Positions 25,761 through 35,448 of a stretch of 64,000 bases of DNA are shown here, in pieces. Numbering within the stretch: position 1 is the stretch's first letter; the number at the start of each line of letters is the position of its first letter. The notes beneath the pieces were generated by a model. That model was given only the letters and a program-made list of their open reading frames with translations. It had not been told where the DNA came from and searched no databases. The translations under genes were made by a program, and so were the position numbers. Source of the stretch: Flagellimonas algicola (GTDB lineage Bacteria > Bacteroidota > Bacteroidia > Flavobacteriales > Flavobacteriaceae); the NCBI RefSeq assembly GCF_005937185.1, contig NZ_VCNI01000002.1, forward strand, positions 372,001 through 436,000, given 5' to 3'.

Positions 25761-28109
25761 TTAGCCTCTTGTTATGGTTTCATCCAAATTAAATATGGTT
25801 TGCGTAGTCAGCGCCAAGGCTGTAAGGGTCTCTGGGGAAACATTCTCACTAGGCTTAAATTCCCCAATGGATAGATATTCCTCTGGTAAAATCTCGCCCG
25901 AATTGATTTTTTCCAAGGCATTTGCATAGAACTTTTGTAGCACTTCCATTTCATCCTGCCCAGGAGTCCTTGATGTGGCATTTTGGAAAATGTAACTGAT
26001 TTGCTCCTCAACCTCGCCAATATTCATGGCTTTGGACGCCATGGCTCTGGCGGCTTCTATCAACTGTGGATCATTCAATAACACCAATGCCTGTAAAGGG
26101 GTGTTGGTCTCCTGTCTTTTTACACTGCACAAATCCCTGGATGCCGCATCAAAAGTCATCATACTTGGTGGTGGCACAGTACGCTTCCAAAAAGTATAAA
26201 GACTTTTACGATAAAGATCGTTGCCCTCACTCTGTACATACCTAGCCGTACTTCCCCCGCCTCCTCCGGTAGTTTCTTCCCAAATTCCCTCGGGCTGATA
26301 AGGTTTAACACTGGGACCTCCTACTTCAGCACTCAGCAACCCGCTTAATTTTAATGCTTGGTCCCGAATCATTTCAGCGCCTAATCGAAGTCGAGTTGCT
26401 CTTGCCAAATAGGTGTTCTCAGGATCTCTTTCTTGCATTTCAAGAGAAATCTCACTGCTTTGCTGAAAGGTGGCCGACATGGCTATGTATTTTATCATTT
26501 GTTTGATGTCCCAACCTTCCTGTCTGAATTTGATTGCCAAATAATCCAACAATTCTGGATGCGAAGGTAAGGCGCCCTGATTCCCAAAATCATAGGAACT
26601 TTCCACCAAACCTTTACCAAACATTCGTTGCCAGACACGGTTTACGGCCACACGGGCGGTTAAAGGATTATCTTTATGGAACAACCATTGGGCCAATCCA
26701 AGTCTGTTTTTAGGTAATTCCTCAGGAAAGGGAAAAATTGCTTCGGGGGTTGCAGGGAAAACCTGATCCGTGGGTTGATCATAGGCTCCTCTATTCAACA
26801 CAAAAGCATCTCTTGGTTCCATCATATCTTCCATAACCATAACCTTGACTTCTGCATTGGAGTGGGTCATGTTCACGAAATCCAAAACGCCATTGGCCTC
26901 ATCAGGGCTTATGGAAATATAGGGTTTGGGGATGACCTGGGCGTTTGCCATAAGTCCATCCTCGTCCACATTATTAAAGAAACTAAAGAGTTGGAAATGT
27001 TCTTCTTGGCTTACCGGGTCGTATTTGTGATCATGGCAACGGGAACACTCTAAGGTGAGTCCCAAAAATGCCGTACCGAAGGTGTTGGTGCGATCCTCTA
27101 CATATTCTACCCTATACTCCTCTGGAATGACACCACCTTCAGCCGTAATCTTGTGATTCCTGTTAAAGCCAGTAGCCAAAATGGATTCTTTGGTAGCGTT
27201 AGGCAACATGTCACCGGCCAATTGATAGGTAACAAATTCGTCATAGGGCATATTTTTGCCAAATGCATGAATTACCCAATCCCTCCAGGGCCACATGATT
27301 CGCTCAAAATCGTCTTGATAGCCATGTGTGTCCGCGTAGCGGGCCACATCCATCCAGTCGGCCGCCATGTTTTCTGCATAGTCCTTGGTTTCAAGTAAAG
27401 AATCCACAATTTTCTCGAAAGCATCAGCTGTGCTGTCTTCCAGAAAAGCATTTACTTGTTCTGCATTGGGAGGCAAACCCGTTATACTAAAAAAGGTTCT
27501 TCTTATCAATTGCTCCTTTGCTGCTTTTTTGGAGGGTTGAAAGCCTTGTTCCTCCAGTTTTTTCAACACAAATTGGTCAATTTCATTCTGGCTCCAATCA
27601 TCATTTTCCACTTTGGGTACTTGCTGAGTCTCAGGGGCCACAAATGCCCAATGTTTTTTAAATTCCGCACCTTGGGCTATCCACTTCTTGAGTAATTCCT
27701 TTTCATAATTGGACAGGGTAAGGTTGGATTCAGGCGGAGGCATCATCAAATTGGGGTCTTCACTGAAAATTCTGTGCACCAGTTCACTCTTTTCCAAATC
27801 GCCAGGCACAATGGCATAACGGTCTTTGTTTTCTCCAATGGCAGCAAAAGCATCTTCAGCTTTATTTAGGGAAAGTCCCCCTTCAATGGCATTTTTATCA
27901 GGTCCATGGCATGCGAAACAGCGATCAGACAAAATGGGTTTGATGTGGAATGAAAAATCTATTGAGTCGGGAATCTGCTTGTTGGAATCTCCGGTATTTA
28001 CCGATGCATATTCCCCTTTTTTGGTTTGGCAACTAAATAGAAGTATGGTTCCAGCAAAAACTGCGGAAACCCATAAAACCATTCTTCTCGTCTTTGAAGC
28101 GTCGGACAT
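25761..28109 (-). CDS. Planctomycete-type cytochrome protein: PSCyt1 + DUF1549 + DUF1553 (PSD1)
   Basis: 782 aa lipoprotein (lipobox LLFSC, Cys about 27). PSCyt1 domain (about 50-150) has CFACHGPD (haem motif CFACH at 64-68) and [13 protein letters not shown]1549 (about 165-375) shows [40 protein letters not shown] and [15 protein letters not shown], which holds a second CxxCH (CSRCH). DUF1553 (about 475-745) shows [29 protein letters not shown] and [18 protein letters not shown]. First gene of the five-gene minus-strand operon. The protein is probably an exported dihaem redox protein; its function is not established. Confidence 0.9.
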   Translation of the reverse strand: MSDASKTRRMVLWVSAVFAGTILLFSCQTKKGEYASVNTGDSNKQIPDSIDFSFHIKPILSDRCFACHGPDKNAIEGGLSLNKAEDAFAAIGENKDRYAIVPGDLEKSELVHRIFSEDPNLMMPPPESNLTLSNYEKELLKKWIAQGAEFKKHWAFVAPETQQVPKVENDDWSQNEIDQFVLKKLEEQGFQPSKKAAKEQLIRRTFFSITGLPPNAEQVNAFLEDSTADAFEKIVDSLLETKDYAENMAADWMDVARYADTHGYQDDFERIMWPWRDWVIHAFGKNMPYDEFVTYQLAGDMLPNATKESILATGFNRNHKITAEGGVIPEEYRVEYVEDRTNTFGTAFLGLTLECSRCHDHKYDPVSQEEHFQLFSFFNNVDEDGLMANAQVIPKPYISISPDEANGVLDFVNMTHSNAEVKVMVMEDMMEPRDAFVLNRGAYDQPTDQVFPATPEAIFPFPEELPKNRLGLAQWLFHKDNPLTARVAVNRVWQRMFGKGLVESSYDFGNQGALPSHPELLDYLAIKFRQEGWDIKQMIKYIAMSATFQQSSEISLEMQERDPENTYLARATRLRLGAEMIRDQALKLSGLLSAEVGGPSVKPYQPEGIWEETTGGGGGSTARYVQSEGNDLYRKSLYTFWKRTVPPPSMMTFDAASRDLCSVKRQETNTPLQALVLLNDPQLIEAARAMASKAMNIGEVEEQISYIFQNATSRTPGQDEMEVLQKFYANALEKINSGEILPEEYLSIGEFKPSENVSPETLTALALTTQTIFNLDETITRG

Positions 28110-28249
28110 GTCCTATTGATTTTAAATCCCTTTTGCCTTGAAACTACCCAGATAACCCGACTTACCTAAAAAAATTCGACCAATAACAGATGCGAAAAGA
28201 TCAATGTAGTAAATCTCCAGAAGCTGCTGTTAACCAGCACGGTGCAGCT
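28110..28249. promoter_or_regulatory. Promoter region of the cytochrome/DUF1501 operon
   Basis: 140 bp between the PSD1 start and the response-regulator stop, both minus strand. It must carry the PSD1 operon promoter unless the transcript continues from the regulator genes. It contains ATTCGACCA (28174-28182), an exact 9-mer that is also part of the inverted repeat at 30115-30143. No confident TAnnTTTG element is seen. Confidence 0.4.
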
Positions 28250-28966
28250 CTAGGTAATGGAGTCGTTGAGAATTCGGCTTTTGGCCTCGTTCAAATAGCT
28301 ACGCCCAATGGTGTATCTGATACCGTCTACCTCCAGGCTATTTCCTTCAATAGATTCCACTTTGTCAATTGCTATGGTATAGGATCTATGTATCCTAAGA
28401 AACTTGTCTGAAGGCAGTTCTTCCGTAAAACTCCCCAGTGTTTTGTGTATGATATATTTTGCGGAAGTGGTCTTTATTCGAATGTAATCCTTCAAGCTTT
28501 CCACTACCACAATTTCATCAATAAAGATCTTTTGAAGCTTCTTCTTATCCACTTTCACAAAAATGCTGGGTTTTTCATTGGCCGAATGGCCCGAATTTGC
28601 AGCTCCTTGTTTTAAGCTAATGATACGGTTGACCGCTTTTAAAAATCTTGGAAACGGAATAGGTTTAACCAAATAATCAATGACCTCCAATTCAAAACTT
28701 TTAAGGGCATATTCTTCATGGGCCGTGGTAATGACAATCATAGGGGCCACTTGCAAGGATTGGAGAAAATTGAGTCCATCCAGAATGGGCATGTTGATAT
28801 CCAAAAATATGATGTCCACTTCATTTTCCTGTAAGAACAGGTTGGCGTCAATGGCATTGGAGAAGGTCTGCACCAATTCCAATTGGCTCACCTGCTCCAC
28901 ATAATTTTTTAGCACATTGATCGCCAACGGTTCATCATCAATAATTATCACTCTCAAAGCCGTCAT
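28250..28966 (-). CDS. LytTR-family response regulator
   Basis: 238 aa. The receiver domain (about 1-120) has the acidic pair in IIDDEPLAI, phospho-acceptor Asp in IIFLDINMP, TTAHEEYA and YLVKPIPF. The LytTR DNA-binding domain (about 138-235) has FIDEIVVVESLKDYIRIKT, FLRIHRSYTIAI and IGRSYLNEAK. The histidine kinase upstream overlaps its start by 4 bp (ATGA). The pair lies between the cytochrome operon and the mannosidase locus and is the obvious candidate to control one or both. Confidence 0.95.
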   Translation of the reverse strand: MTALRVIIIDDEPLAINVLKNYVEQVSQLELVQTFSNAIDANLFLQENEVDIIFLDINMPILDGLNFLQSLQVAPMIVITTAHEEYALKSFELEVIDYLVKPIPFPRFLKAVNRIISLKQGAANSGHSANEKPSIFVKVDKKKLQKIFIDEIVVVESLKDYIRIKTTSAKYIIHKTLGSFTEELPSDKFLRIHRSYTIAIDKVESIEGNSLEVDGIRYTIGRSYLNEAKSRILNDSIT

Positions 28967-30048
28967 ACTTTTAATTTTAAATCCACATGAAACATTTTTT
29001 CCTTCTCAAAGATAGAAAGCTCGTAATCATTTTGATCATAACCCAATTCCAACCTTTTCTTTACGTTGGAAAGCCCGATGCCTCCACCTCTGGTGGCCAC
29101 CTTGCTGTTGGTATCACTTTTAGGAATGGTATTGGATACTTTAAAATACAAAAAATCCTCATCGACATTGACATCTATAGTGATATTCATATCGCCGATG
29201 TTTTTGCTTGCCCCATGCTTAAAGCAATTTTCAATTAAGGGAACCAGTAACATTGGGGCAATTTCCTTGTTCTCCAAATCCCCCGAAATTCCAATATCAA
29301 TTTCAAGGGTATCATTGAATCGTATGCGTTCCAAATCAATATAATTTTGGATACAGTCAATCTCACTTTTTAAATCCTGTTTGCGTTTTCTGGTAGCATA
29401 GAGCAAATACCTCATTAAGCCGGAAAGCTTAAGAATAACTTCCGGCGCCTTATCTGATTTCTCCAAGGTGAGGGAATAAATATTGTTTAAGGTATTGAAG
29501 AAAAAATGAGGGGAAACCTGGGAGCGTAAAAACTTTAACTCCGTTGTCAGCTGTCTTTTTTCCAAATCGTGCAGTTTGCTATGCTCCCTAAGCCAATCCA
29601 CAGTAACCTTAATGGCAGTGGCAAAGGCAACCACATACAATTCGCCGAACATGGTAATAATGGCATAATTCAGGGTAAGGCTGTCCACATGCTCCGGCCC
29701 TTCCGGCATTACATTGGTACTTACCAAATAATAGGTCAGATTGAACTTTACCAAGAGCATGATGAACAGGCAGGTTACCACCATTAAAGCATAGGTAAAA
29801 TACTTTCTGGTGTACACAAATTTCGGCATCAAAAAGTAGATGTTGAAATAGGAAAGTGCAATGTGAATGGGAAAACCTATTAAGTTGGTTTTCAATGATA
29901 AAGCAAAATCATTGTGGATACTTCCCCATCGTAAAGTATTGAGCAAAAAATAGATGCCCCAAAAAATGATATGGTGCTTATAGGTGATTTTGTACTGCTG
30001 GGGTGATTCAACCTTCAACAGCTCCTCCAACTTGTCATTTATATACAT
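28963..30048 (-). CDS. LytS/YehU-like sensor histidine kinase
   Basis: 361 aa. Four hydrophobic segments in the first about 150 residues (around 28-45, 55-72, 85-105, 128-148) form the membrane sensor without a large periplasmic loop. A His_kinase (PF06580-type) region follows with LRSQVSPHFFFNTLNNIYSL, whose His is the phosphorylation site. The ATPase region has LLVPLIENCFKHG and GGGIGLSNVKKRLEL. It is translated together with the LytTR regulator (4-bp overlap). Its promoter lies in the divergent gap shared with the first GH92 gene. Confidence 0.94.
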   Translation of the reverse strand: MYINDKLEELLKVESPQQYKITYKHHIIFWGIYFLLNTLRWGSIHNDFALSLKTNLIGFPIHIALSYFNIYFLMPKFVYTRKYFTYALMVVTCLFIMLLVKFNLTYYLVSTNVMPEGPEHVDSLTLNYAIITMFGELYVVAFATAIKVTVDWLREHSKLHDLEKRQLTTELKFLRSQVSPHFFFNTLNNIYSLTLEKSDKAPEVILKLSGLMRYLLYATRKRKQDLKSEIDCIQNYIDLERIRFNDTLEIDIGISGDLENKEIAPMLLVPLIENCFKHGASKNIGDMNITIDVNVDEDFLYFKVSNTIPKSDTNSKVATRGGGIGLSNVKKRLELGYDQNDYELSIFEKEKMFHVDLKLKV

Positions 30049-30114
30049 GAATCGCAGTGTTTTTTTTGATTGTAGGTTTTTCTGTTGTTTAGCTTTTGGG
30101 GCTGGTTGTTGGTC

Positions 30115-30143
30115 TAATTTTATTCGACCAGCGAATAAAATTA
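30115..30143. promoter_or_regulatory. Perfect 12-bp inverted repeat in the divergent kinase/GH92 promoter region
   Basis: TAATTTTATTCG (30115-30126), spacer ACCAG, then CGAATAAAATTA (30132-30143) is a perfect dyad. It is centred in the 227-bp gap between the histidine kinase (minus) and the first GH92 gene (plus). The symmetry and location suggest an operator for a dimeric regulator acting on either or both transcripts. It has no T-tract, so it is unlikely to be a terminator. Confidence 0.6.
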
Positions 30144-30275
30144 TAAATATTTAGGATTACATTTTTCTAACCTAACACGACCAACGGATTCAGCTAATCC
30201 AACCAAACGCTATAAGAAAATCAAATATATTTTGGGGGAAAGTATAAAAAAACTCAATATTAATCCAAATGACCA

Positions 30276-32525
30276 ATGAGCAGGAGCGCAATATTTCTGG
30301 TTGTAGCTGTGCTTGTTTTAAGCTTATCCTGTGCAGATACCAATACGTCTTCGGCTCCTGCGGATACACTTACTGATTTTGTAGATCCCTTTATTGGAAC
30401 AGGCGAACATGGACATACGTATCCAGGTGCCACGGCTCCCTTTGGCATGGTTCAACCCAGCCCAGATAATGGCACTGCTGGATGGGACTGGTGTTCAGGT
30501 TATCATATTTCCGATTCGATCATATCCGGATTTGGGCAATTGCACTTGAGTGGCACAGGTATTGGAGACTTGGCCGATTTGCTTTTGATGCCCACCCCTA
30601 AAAAAGTGGACTTGACCCTTTTTGGCAAACCAAGAGATAGTCTGCCTTATACCTCAGCATTTTCGCACCACAATGAAGTGGCCAAACCCGGTTACTATAA
30701 AGTAAAACTGGATGAACCTGAAATTCAGGTTGAACTTACCGCCAATGCATATGTAGCGTTTCATAAATACACATATACGGAGGGTGATGAACCCTCTTTC
30801 ATTTTGGATTTAGGGTACGCTGTCAACTGGGATGCCCCGGTAGATTGTTCCCTTGTGCAAGAAGATGAAAAGACCTTGGTTGGATATAGACATAGCACGG
30901 GTTGGGCGAAAAACCAAAAGCTCTTTTTTGTGGTTAAATCCTCTTTACCTATCACCTCGTCAGAACTTATCTCCGATGGCTCCATTTCGGACGGTACATC
31001 CGAAGCCAAAGGAAAAAAAGTAGGTGGACAGTTTTTCTTTAGTCCTGATTCGGGGAATGTGGTTGAGCTGCAGATAGCGGTTTCTTCAGTAAGCATTGAC
31101 AATGCCAAGTCTAATTTGGAAAGCCATGGTACCAACCGCACTTTTGAAGAGGTAAAGAACGATACCCATGGCGAATGGGAGGGATTGCTTTCCAAAATCA
31201 AAGTGGAAACACCGCAGGATTCGCTGAAGACTATTTTCTACACTGCTTTATATCACACGCAAATTGCCCCCGTTCGCTTCAGCGACACCAATGGGGAATT
31301 TAGATTACAAAACGATAGCATTACCAGAGCTTCTGGATGGGATGCCTACTCCACCCTATCGCTCTGGGACACTTTTAGAGCGGAAAACCCCTTGTTGAAC
31401 ATCTTGCAGCCCGAACGTGCGAGTGATATAGTTCAGTCCATGTTGGCCTACTACGACGAGCAAGGTAGACTTCCGGTATGGACGCTTTATGGCAACGAAA
31501 CCAATACCATGACAGGGAATCATGGGGTTTCCATGATAGCCGAAGCCTTTCTGAAGGGTATTCGAGGGTATGATACTGAAAAAGCCTATCAAGCGGTAAA
31601 AAATACTATGATGGGAGACCTAAGGGGGCTTGCTCCATATAAAGAATTTGGTTACATCCCGTATACGTCTTTGGATGAATCCGTGACCATTAGTCTGGAA
31701 TTTGCCTATAACGATTGGTGTGTGGCCCAGATGGCCAAAGCCTTGGGCAAGGATGAAGATTACGCTTATTTCTTAAATCGTTCCAATGCCTATAAACATC
31801 TTTTTGATGCCAATACGGGTTTTATGCGTGGTAAATCCAAAGATGGACAAAGCTGGAACCAACCTTTTGACCCCAAGCATTCCAACCATAGGGAACACAC
31901 AGACTATACCGAAGGCAACGCTTGGCAGCACAGCTGGTTTGTATTGCATGATGTCCCCGGTTTTATCAAACTTCATGGCGGACCAGAGCCGTTTACTACC
32001 AAGTTGGAACAACTTTTTTCGGAAAGTTCCGAAATTTCTGGTGACAATGTTTCTGTAGACATCTCCGGTTTAATTGGACAATATGCCCATGGAAATGAAC
32101 CCAGTCATCATATTGCCTATCTGTTCAATAAGGCCAAAAAACCATGGAAAACCCAAGAATGGGTTCGGGAAATTTTAGATACCCAATACAGCACCCAACC
32201 AGATGGACTCAGCGGAAATGAGGATTGTGGGCAAATGTCAGCTTGGTACGTTTTTAGTGCTATGGGCTTTTATCCCATGAACCCAGCCTCTGGACAGTAC
32301 GAATTGGGAAGTCCCATTTTTGATAAAGTGACCCTTTCGGTAGCGCAGTACAACGAATTTATAATAACAGCCAAGAATACCTCCCCCACCAATAAGTATA
32401 TCCAATCAGTAACGCTTAATGGAGCATTGCTCCAACGAAGCTACATCACCCATGAAGAACTTATAGCGGGAGGAACCCTGGAATTTGAGATGGGACCCGA
32501 ACCCAACAAAAGTTGGGGAGTATAA
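30276..32525 (+). CDS. GH92 alpha-mannosidase, lipoprotein (copy 1)
   Basis: 749 aa with lipoprotein signal LSLSC (Cys about 19). The N-terminal beta domain starts DFVDPFIGTGEHGHTYPGATAPFGM. The (alpha/alpha)6 domain carries YTEGNAWQHSW (general acid Glu), YAHGNEPSHH (calcium/+1 subsite His and Glu) and GNEDCGQMSAWYVFSAMGFYP (base Asp). GH92 enzymes are calcium-dependent inverting exo-alpha-mannosidases. HGNEPSHH matches characterised alpha-1,2-mannosidases, so that linkage is favoured. First gene of the plus-strand mannoside locus, 21 bp before the symporter. Confidence 0.94.
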   Translation: MSRSAIFLVVAVLVLSLSCADTNTSSAPADTLTDFVDPFIGTGEHGHTYPGATAPFGMVQPSPDNGTAGWDWCSGYHISDSIISGFGQLHLSGTGIGDLADLLLMPTPKKVDLTLFGKPRDSLPYTSAFSHHNEVAKPGYYKVKLDEPEIQVELTANAYVAFHKYTYTEGDEPSFILDLGYAVNWDAPVDCSLVQEDEKTLVGYRHSTGWAKNQKLFFVVKSSLPITSSELISDGSISDGTSEAKGKKVGGQFFFSPDSGNVVELQIAVSSVSIDNAKSNLESHGTNRTFEEVKNDTHGEWEGLLSKIKVETPQDSLKTIFYTALYHTQIAPVRFSDTNGEFRLQNDSITRASGWDAYSTLSLWDTFRAENPLLNILQPERASDIVQSMLAYYDEQGRLPVWTLYGNETNTMTGNHGVSMIAEAFLKGIRGYDTEKAYQAVKNTMMGDLRGLAPYKEFGYIPYTSLDESVTISLEFAYNDWCVAQMAKALGKDEDYAYFLNRSNAYKHLFDANTGFMRGKSKDGQSWNQPFDPKHSNHREHTDYTEGNAWQHSWFVLHDVPGFIKLHGGPEPFTTKLEQLFSESSEISGDNVSVDISGLIGQYAHGNEPSHHIAYLFNKAKKPWKTQEWVREILDTQYSTQPDGLSGNEDCGQMSAWYVFSAMGFYPMNPASGQYELGSPIFDKVTLSVAQYNEFIITAKNTSPTNKYIQSVTLNGALLQRSYITHEELIAGGTLEFEMGPEPNKSWGV

Positions 32526-32546
32526 CCAAGGACCAGAAAAAACTAT

Positions 32547-34424
32547 ATGGAATTAATAGACCTGTCAATAATAATCATATACGTTGTGCTGACCCTATTC
32601 ATTGGAATTTGGGTCTCCAAAAAAGCCTCCAAAGGTCTTGACTCTTACTTTTTAGGGGGAAACAACATCAAATGGTACTATTTGGGACTTAGTAATGGTT
32701 CCGGAATGTTTGATGTGTCCGGGACAGCATGGATGGTCGGGATTTTATTCCTCTATGGCGCCAAAAGTTTTATGTTCATGTGGCTTTGGCCCGTATGGAA
32801 CCAGATTTTTGTAATGATGTTTTTGGCCGTTTGGATTCGCCGGTCAAATATTATGACGGGCTCCGAATGGATCCTGACCCGTTTTGGGGATGGAAGGGCA
32901 GGTAGGGCTTCGCATTTTATCATTGCGGTTTTTGCCATTATTTCCACAGTAGGCTTCATTGCCTATTTCTTTGAAGGCGCCGGTAAGTTCATGACCATCA
33001 TATTGCCCTGGGACCTTAGCTGGTTTGTTGGTGAAACGCTTCTGTTGAGTTCGGAACAGTCCTATGCCTTGATTATTATTGTTCTAACCACCATCTATAC
33101 CATAAAAGGGGGAATGTTTTCTGTGGTAGCCACCGAAGTGCTGCAATATTTGATTATGGTCATTGCCGGACTTTTGGTTGCCGGATACACCTTTATCAAT
33201 GTTGCTGAGGTCGACATCAACGCGGTGTTGTCCCCAGAATGGCGGAGTATCTTTTTCAATAACGAGCTTGGGCCACATTGGAGTGATAAATTCCAGGCTT
33301 TCAATGATCTAATAGATTCCGAGGGTTATAAAATGTTTGGTGCATTCATCGGTATGACCTTGTTTAAGGGATTCTTTGCCAGTGTGGCGGGACCTGTGCC
33401 TGGGTTCGATTTCCAACGTATTCTTTCCACGCGTACTGTAAAAGAATCAGCTTATATGAGCGGATTCACTGGGTTGGTTCTGTATATTCCACGATATCTC
33501 TTGATAGCAGGCATTGTAGTAATTGCCTTGGTCACCCTTGTTCCGGAAATGAGCACAAACCCAGGATTGAATGGTGGGGATTTGGAAGTCATCCTTCCCA
33601 AAGTCATCAACAATCACATCCCCGTTGGGGTTAAGGGCCTGTTATTGGCTGGACTTCTTGCAGCCTTTATGTCCACCTTTTCAGCCTTCGTTAATTCCGG
33701 GCCCGCCTATATCGTCAATGACATTTATAAAAAGTACTTTAAGCCCGAAGCTTCCAACAAACACTATATCAAAGCTAGTCATATTGCTTCCTTTGCCGTA
33801 GTGGGACTTGGAGTGTGTATGGGTTTCTTTGCAGATTCAATCAACTCTTTGACCCTTTGGATTACTAGTGCCCTATATGGCGGCTATGTTGCTGCCAATT
33901 TCCTCAAATGGATTTGGTGGCGCTTTAATGGTTGGGGCTATTTTTGGGGCATGGTTGCCGGTCTTGTGGTGGCCAGCTTACAATATTTCCTAGATCAGAA
34001 CAAAGGCAATTTTACCGAAGACACCTTCCTTTACGAAGTGTCCCATGTGCATGCAATTTATCTGTTCCCGATTATTTTTGGCGTTTCCTTACTGGGCTCC
34101 TATCTGGGCACGTATCTATCAAAACCAACGGACACTGAAGTTTTAAAGTCCTTTTACAAGGAAGTAAAACCTTGGGGTTGGTGGAAGCCCATTTACACCC
34201 AGTTAAAACAGGAGGATAGTTCCTTTGAAAAGAACAATGATTTTTGGATGGACATGCTCAATTGTGCCATTGGAATCATTTGGCAATCCAGTATGATCCT
34301 GCTCCCCATTTACCTTTTGATAAGGGACTACCCAAAAATGCTGGTTTCACTCGTGGTATTTTTAATAACTTCAATAATTCTAAAATATACTTGGTTGAAC
34401 AGGGTCCAAAAAATCCCAAATTAA
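32547..34424 (+). CDS. Sodium:solute symporter family (SLC5-like) transporter
   Basis: 625 aa inner-membrane protein with about 14 hydrophobic segments. The N-terminus (IIYVVLTLFIGIWVSKKA, then LDSYFLGGNNIKWYYLGLSN) and the later GLLLAGLLAAFMSTFSAFVNSGPAYIVNDIY are the SSS hallmark regions. It should import a sugar, probably mannose, a manno-oligosaccharide or the disaccharide used by GH130, with Na+. It sits between GH92 and GH130 with gaps of 21 and 27 bp. Confidence 0.92.
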   Translation: MELIDLSIIIIYVVLTLFIGIWVSKKASKGLDSYFLGGNNIKWYYLGLSNGSGMFDVSGTAWMVGILFLYGAKSFMFMWLWPVWNQIFVMMFLAVWIRRSNIMTGSEWILTRFGDGRAGRASHFIIAVFAIISTVGFIAYFFEGAGKFMTIILPWDLSWFVGETLLLSSEQSYALIIIVLTTIYTIKGGMFSVVATEVLQYLIMVIAGLLVAGYTFINVAEVDINAVLSPEWRSIFFNNELGPHWSDKFQAFNDLIDSEGYKMFGAFIGMTLFKGFFASVAGPVPGFDFQRILSTRTVKESAYMSGFTGLVLYIPRYLLIAGIVVIALVTLVPEMSTNPGLNGGDLEVILPKVINNHIPVGVKGLLLAGLLAAFMSTFSAFVNSGPAYIVNDIYKKYFKPEASNKHYIKASHIASFAVVGLGVCMGFFADSINSLTLWITSALYGGYVAANFLKWIWWRFNGWGYFWGMVAGLVVASLQYFLDQNKGNFTEDTFLYEVSHVHAIYLFPIIFGVSLLGSYLGTYLSKPTDTEVLKSFYKEVKPWGWWKPIYTQLKQEDSSFEKNNDFWMDMLNCAIGIIWQSSMILLPIYLLIRDYPKMLVSLVVFLITSIILKYTWLNRVQKIPN

Positions 34425-34451
34425 GACCCGCAACCATAGGTTAATCAATTT

Positions 34452-35441
34452 ATGGCATATCAAACATTGGAAAAAGTGAATACAATTCCTTGGCAAGAAA
34501 GACCTGACGGCAATACGAATGTAATTTGGCGGTACAGTGATAACCCCATCATTGAAAGAGACGCTATTCCTTCGTCCAACAGTATTTTTAATAGCGCCGT
34601 AGTTCCATTTGAAGATGGTTATGCGGGGGTTTTTAGATGTGACAATAAGGCCGTCCAGATGAACATTTTTGCCGGTTTTAGTAAGGATGGTCTAAACTGG
34701 GACATCAATCATGACCCTATATCGTTCCAGGAGGGCAACACTTCCATGATAGATTCTGATTACAAATACGATCCTAGGGTTACCTTTATTGAGGACCGAT
34801 ATTGGATCACTTGGTGCAATGGGTACCATGGCCCAACCATAGGGATTGGATACACTTTTGATTTTAAGGAGTTTTTCCAATGCGAAAACGCGTTTTTGCC
34901 CTTCAACCGAAACGGCGTGCTGTTCCCTGAAAAAATAGATGGCAAATATGCCATGCTCAGCAGGCCCAGCGATAATGGCCATACACCTTTTGGAGATATT
35001 TACATCAGTTATAGCCCCGATATGAAATACTGGGGCGAGCACCGTTGTGTCATGAAAGCTTCACCATTTGAGGACAGTGCATGGCAGTGCACCAAAATTG
35101 GGGCCGGTTCTGTTCCTATCTTAGTGGATGAAGGATGGCTTATGTTTTACCACGGGGTTATCAATACTTGCAATGGTTTCCGATATTCCATGGGTGCGGC
35201 TATTTTGGACAAGGACCAACCTGATCAGGTTAAATATCGCACACAACCTTATCTTATTTCGCCCCAAACCCCGTATGAATGTGTTGGAGACGTTCCCAAT
35301 GTAGTATTCCCATGTGCAAGTTTGCACAGTATTGAAGAAGACAAGGTAGCCATTTATTATGGCGCCGCCGACACCGTTACCGCCCTAGCTTTTGGGCGGA
35401 TATCCGAAATAGTCCAATTCACCAAAGAAAACAGTTTGTAA
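34452..35441 (+). CDS. GH130 beta-mannoside phosphorylase
   Basis: 329 aa with no signal peptide, thus cytoplasmic. The five-bladed propeller fold of GH130 is indicated by [52 protein letters not shown] (catalytic Asp region), [11 protein letters not shown]-like [23 protein letters not shown] and [20 protein letters not shown]. It phosphorolyses beta-mannosides to mannose-1-phosphate. Linked to four GH92 genes, beta-1,4-mannosyl-N-acetylglucosamine from the N-glycan core is the most likely substrate (inference). The CBM9-like gene follows after 7 bp. Confidence 0.93.
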   Translation: MAYQTLEKVNTIPWQERPDGNTNVIWRYSDNPIIERDAIPSSNSIFNSAVVPFEDGYAGVFRCDNKAVQMNIFAGFSKDGLNWDINHDPISFQEGNTSMIDSDYKYDPRVTFIEDRYWITWCNGYHGPTIGIGYTFDFKEFFQCENAFLPFNRNGVLFPEKIDGKYAMLSRPSDNGHTPFGDIYISYSPDMKYWGEHRCVMKASPFEDSAWQCTKIGAGSVPILVDEGWLMFYHGVINTCNGFRYSMGAAILDKDQPDQVKYRTQPYLISPQTPYECVGDVPNVVFPCASLHSIEEDKVAIYYGAADTVTALAFGRISEIVQFTKENSL

Positions 35442-35448
35442 GTCCACC

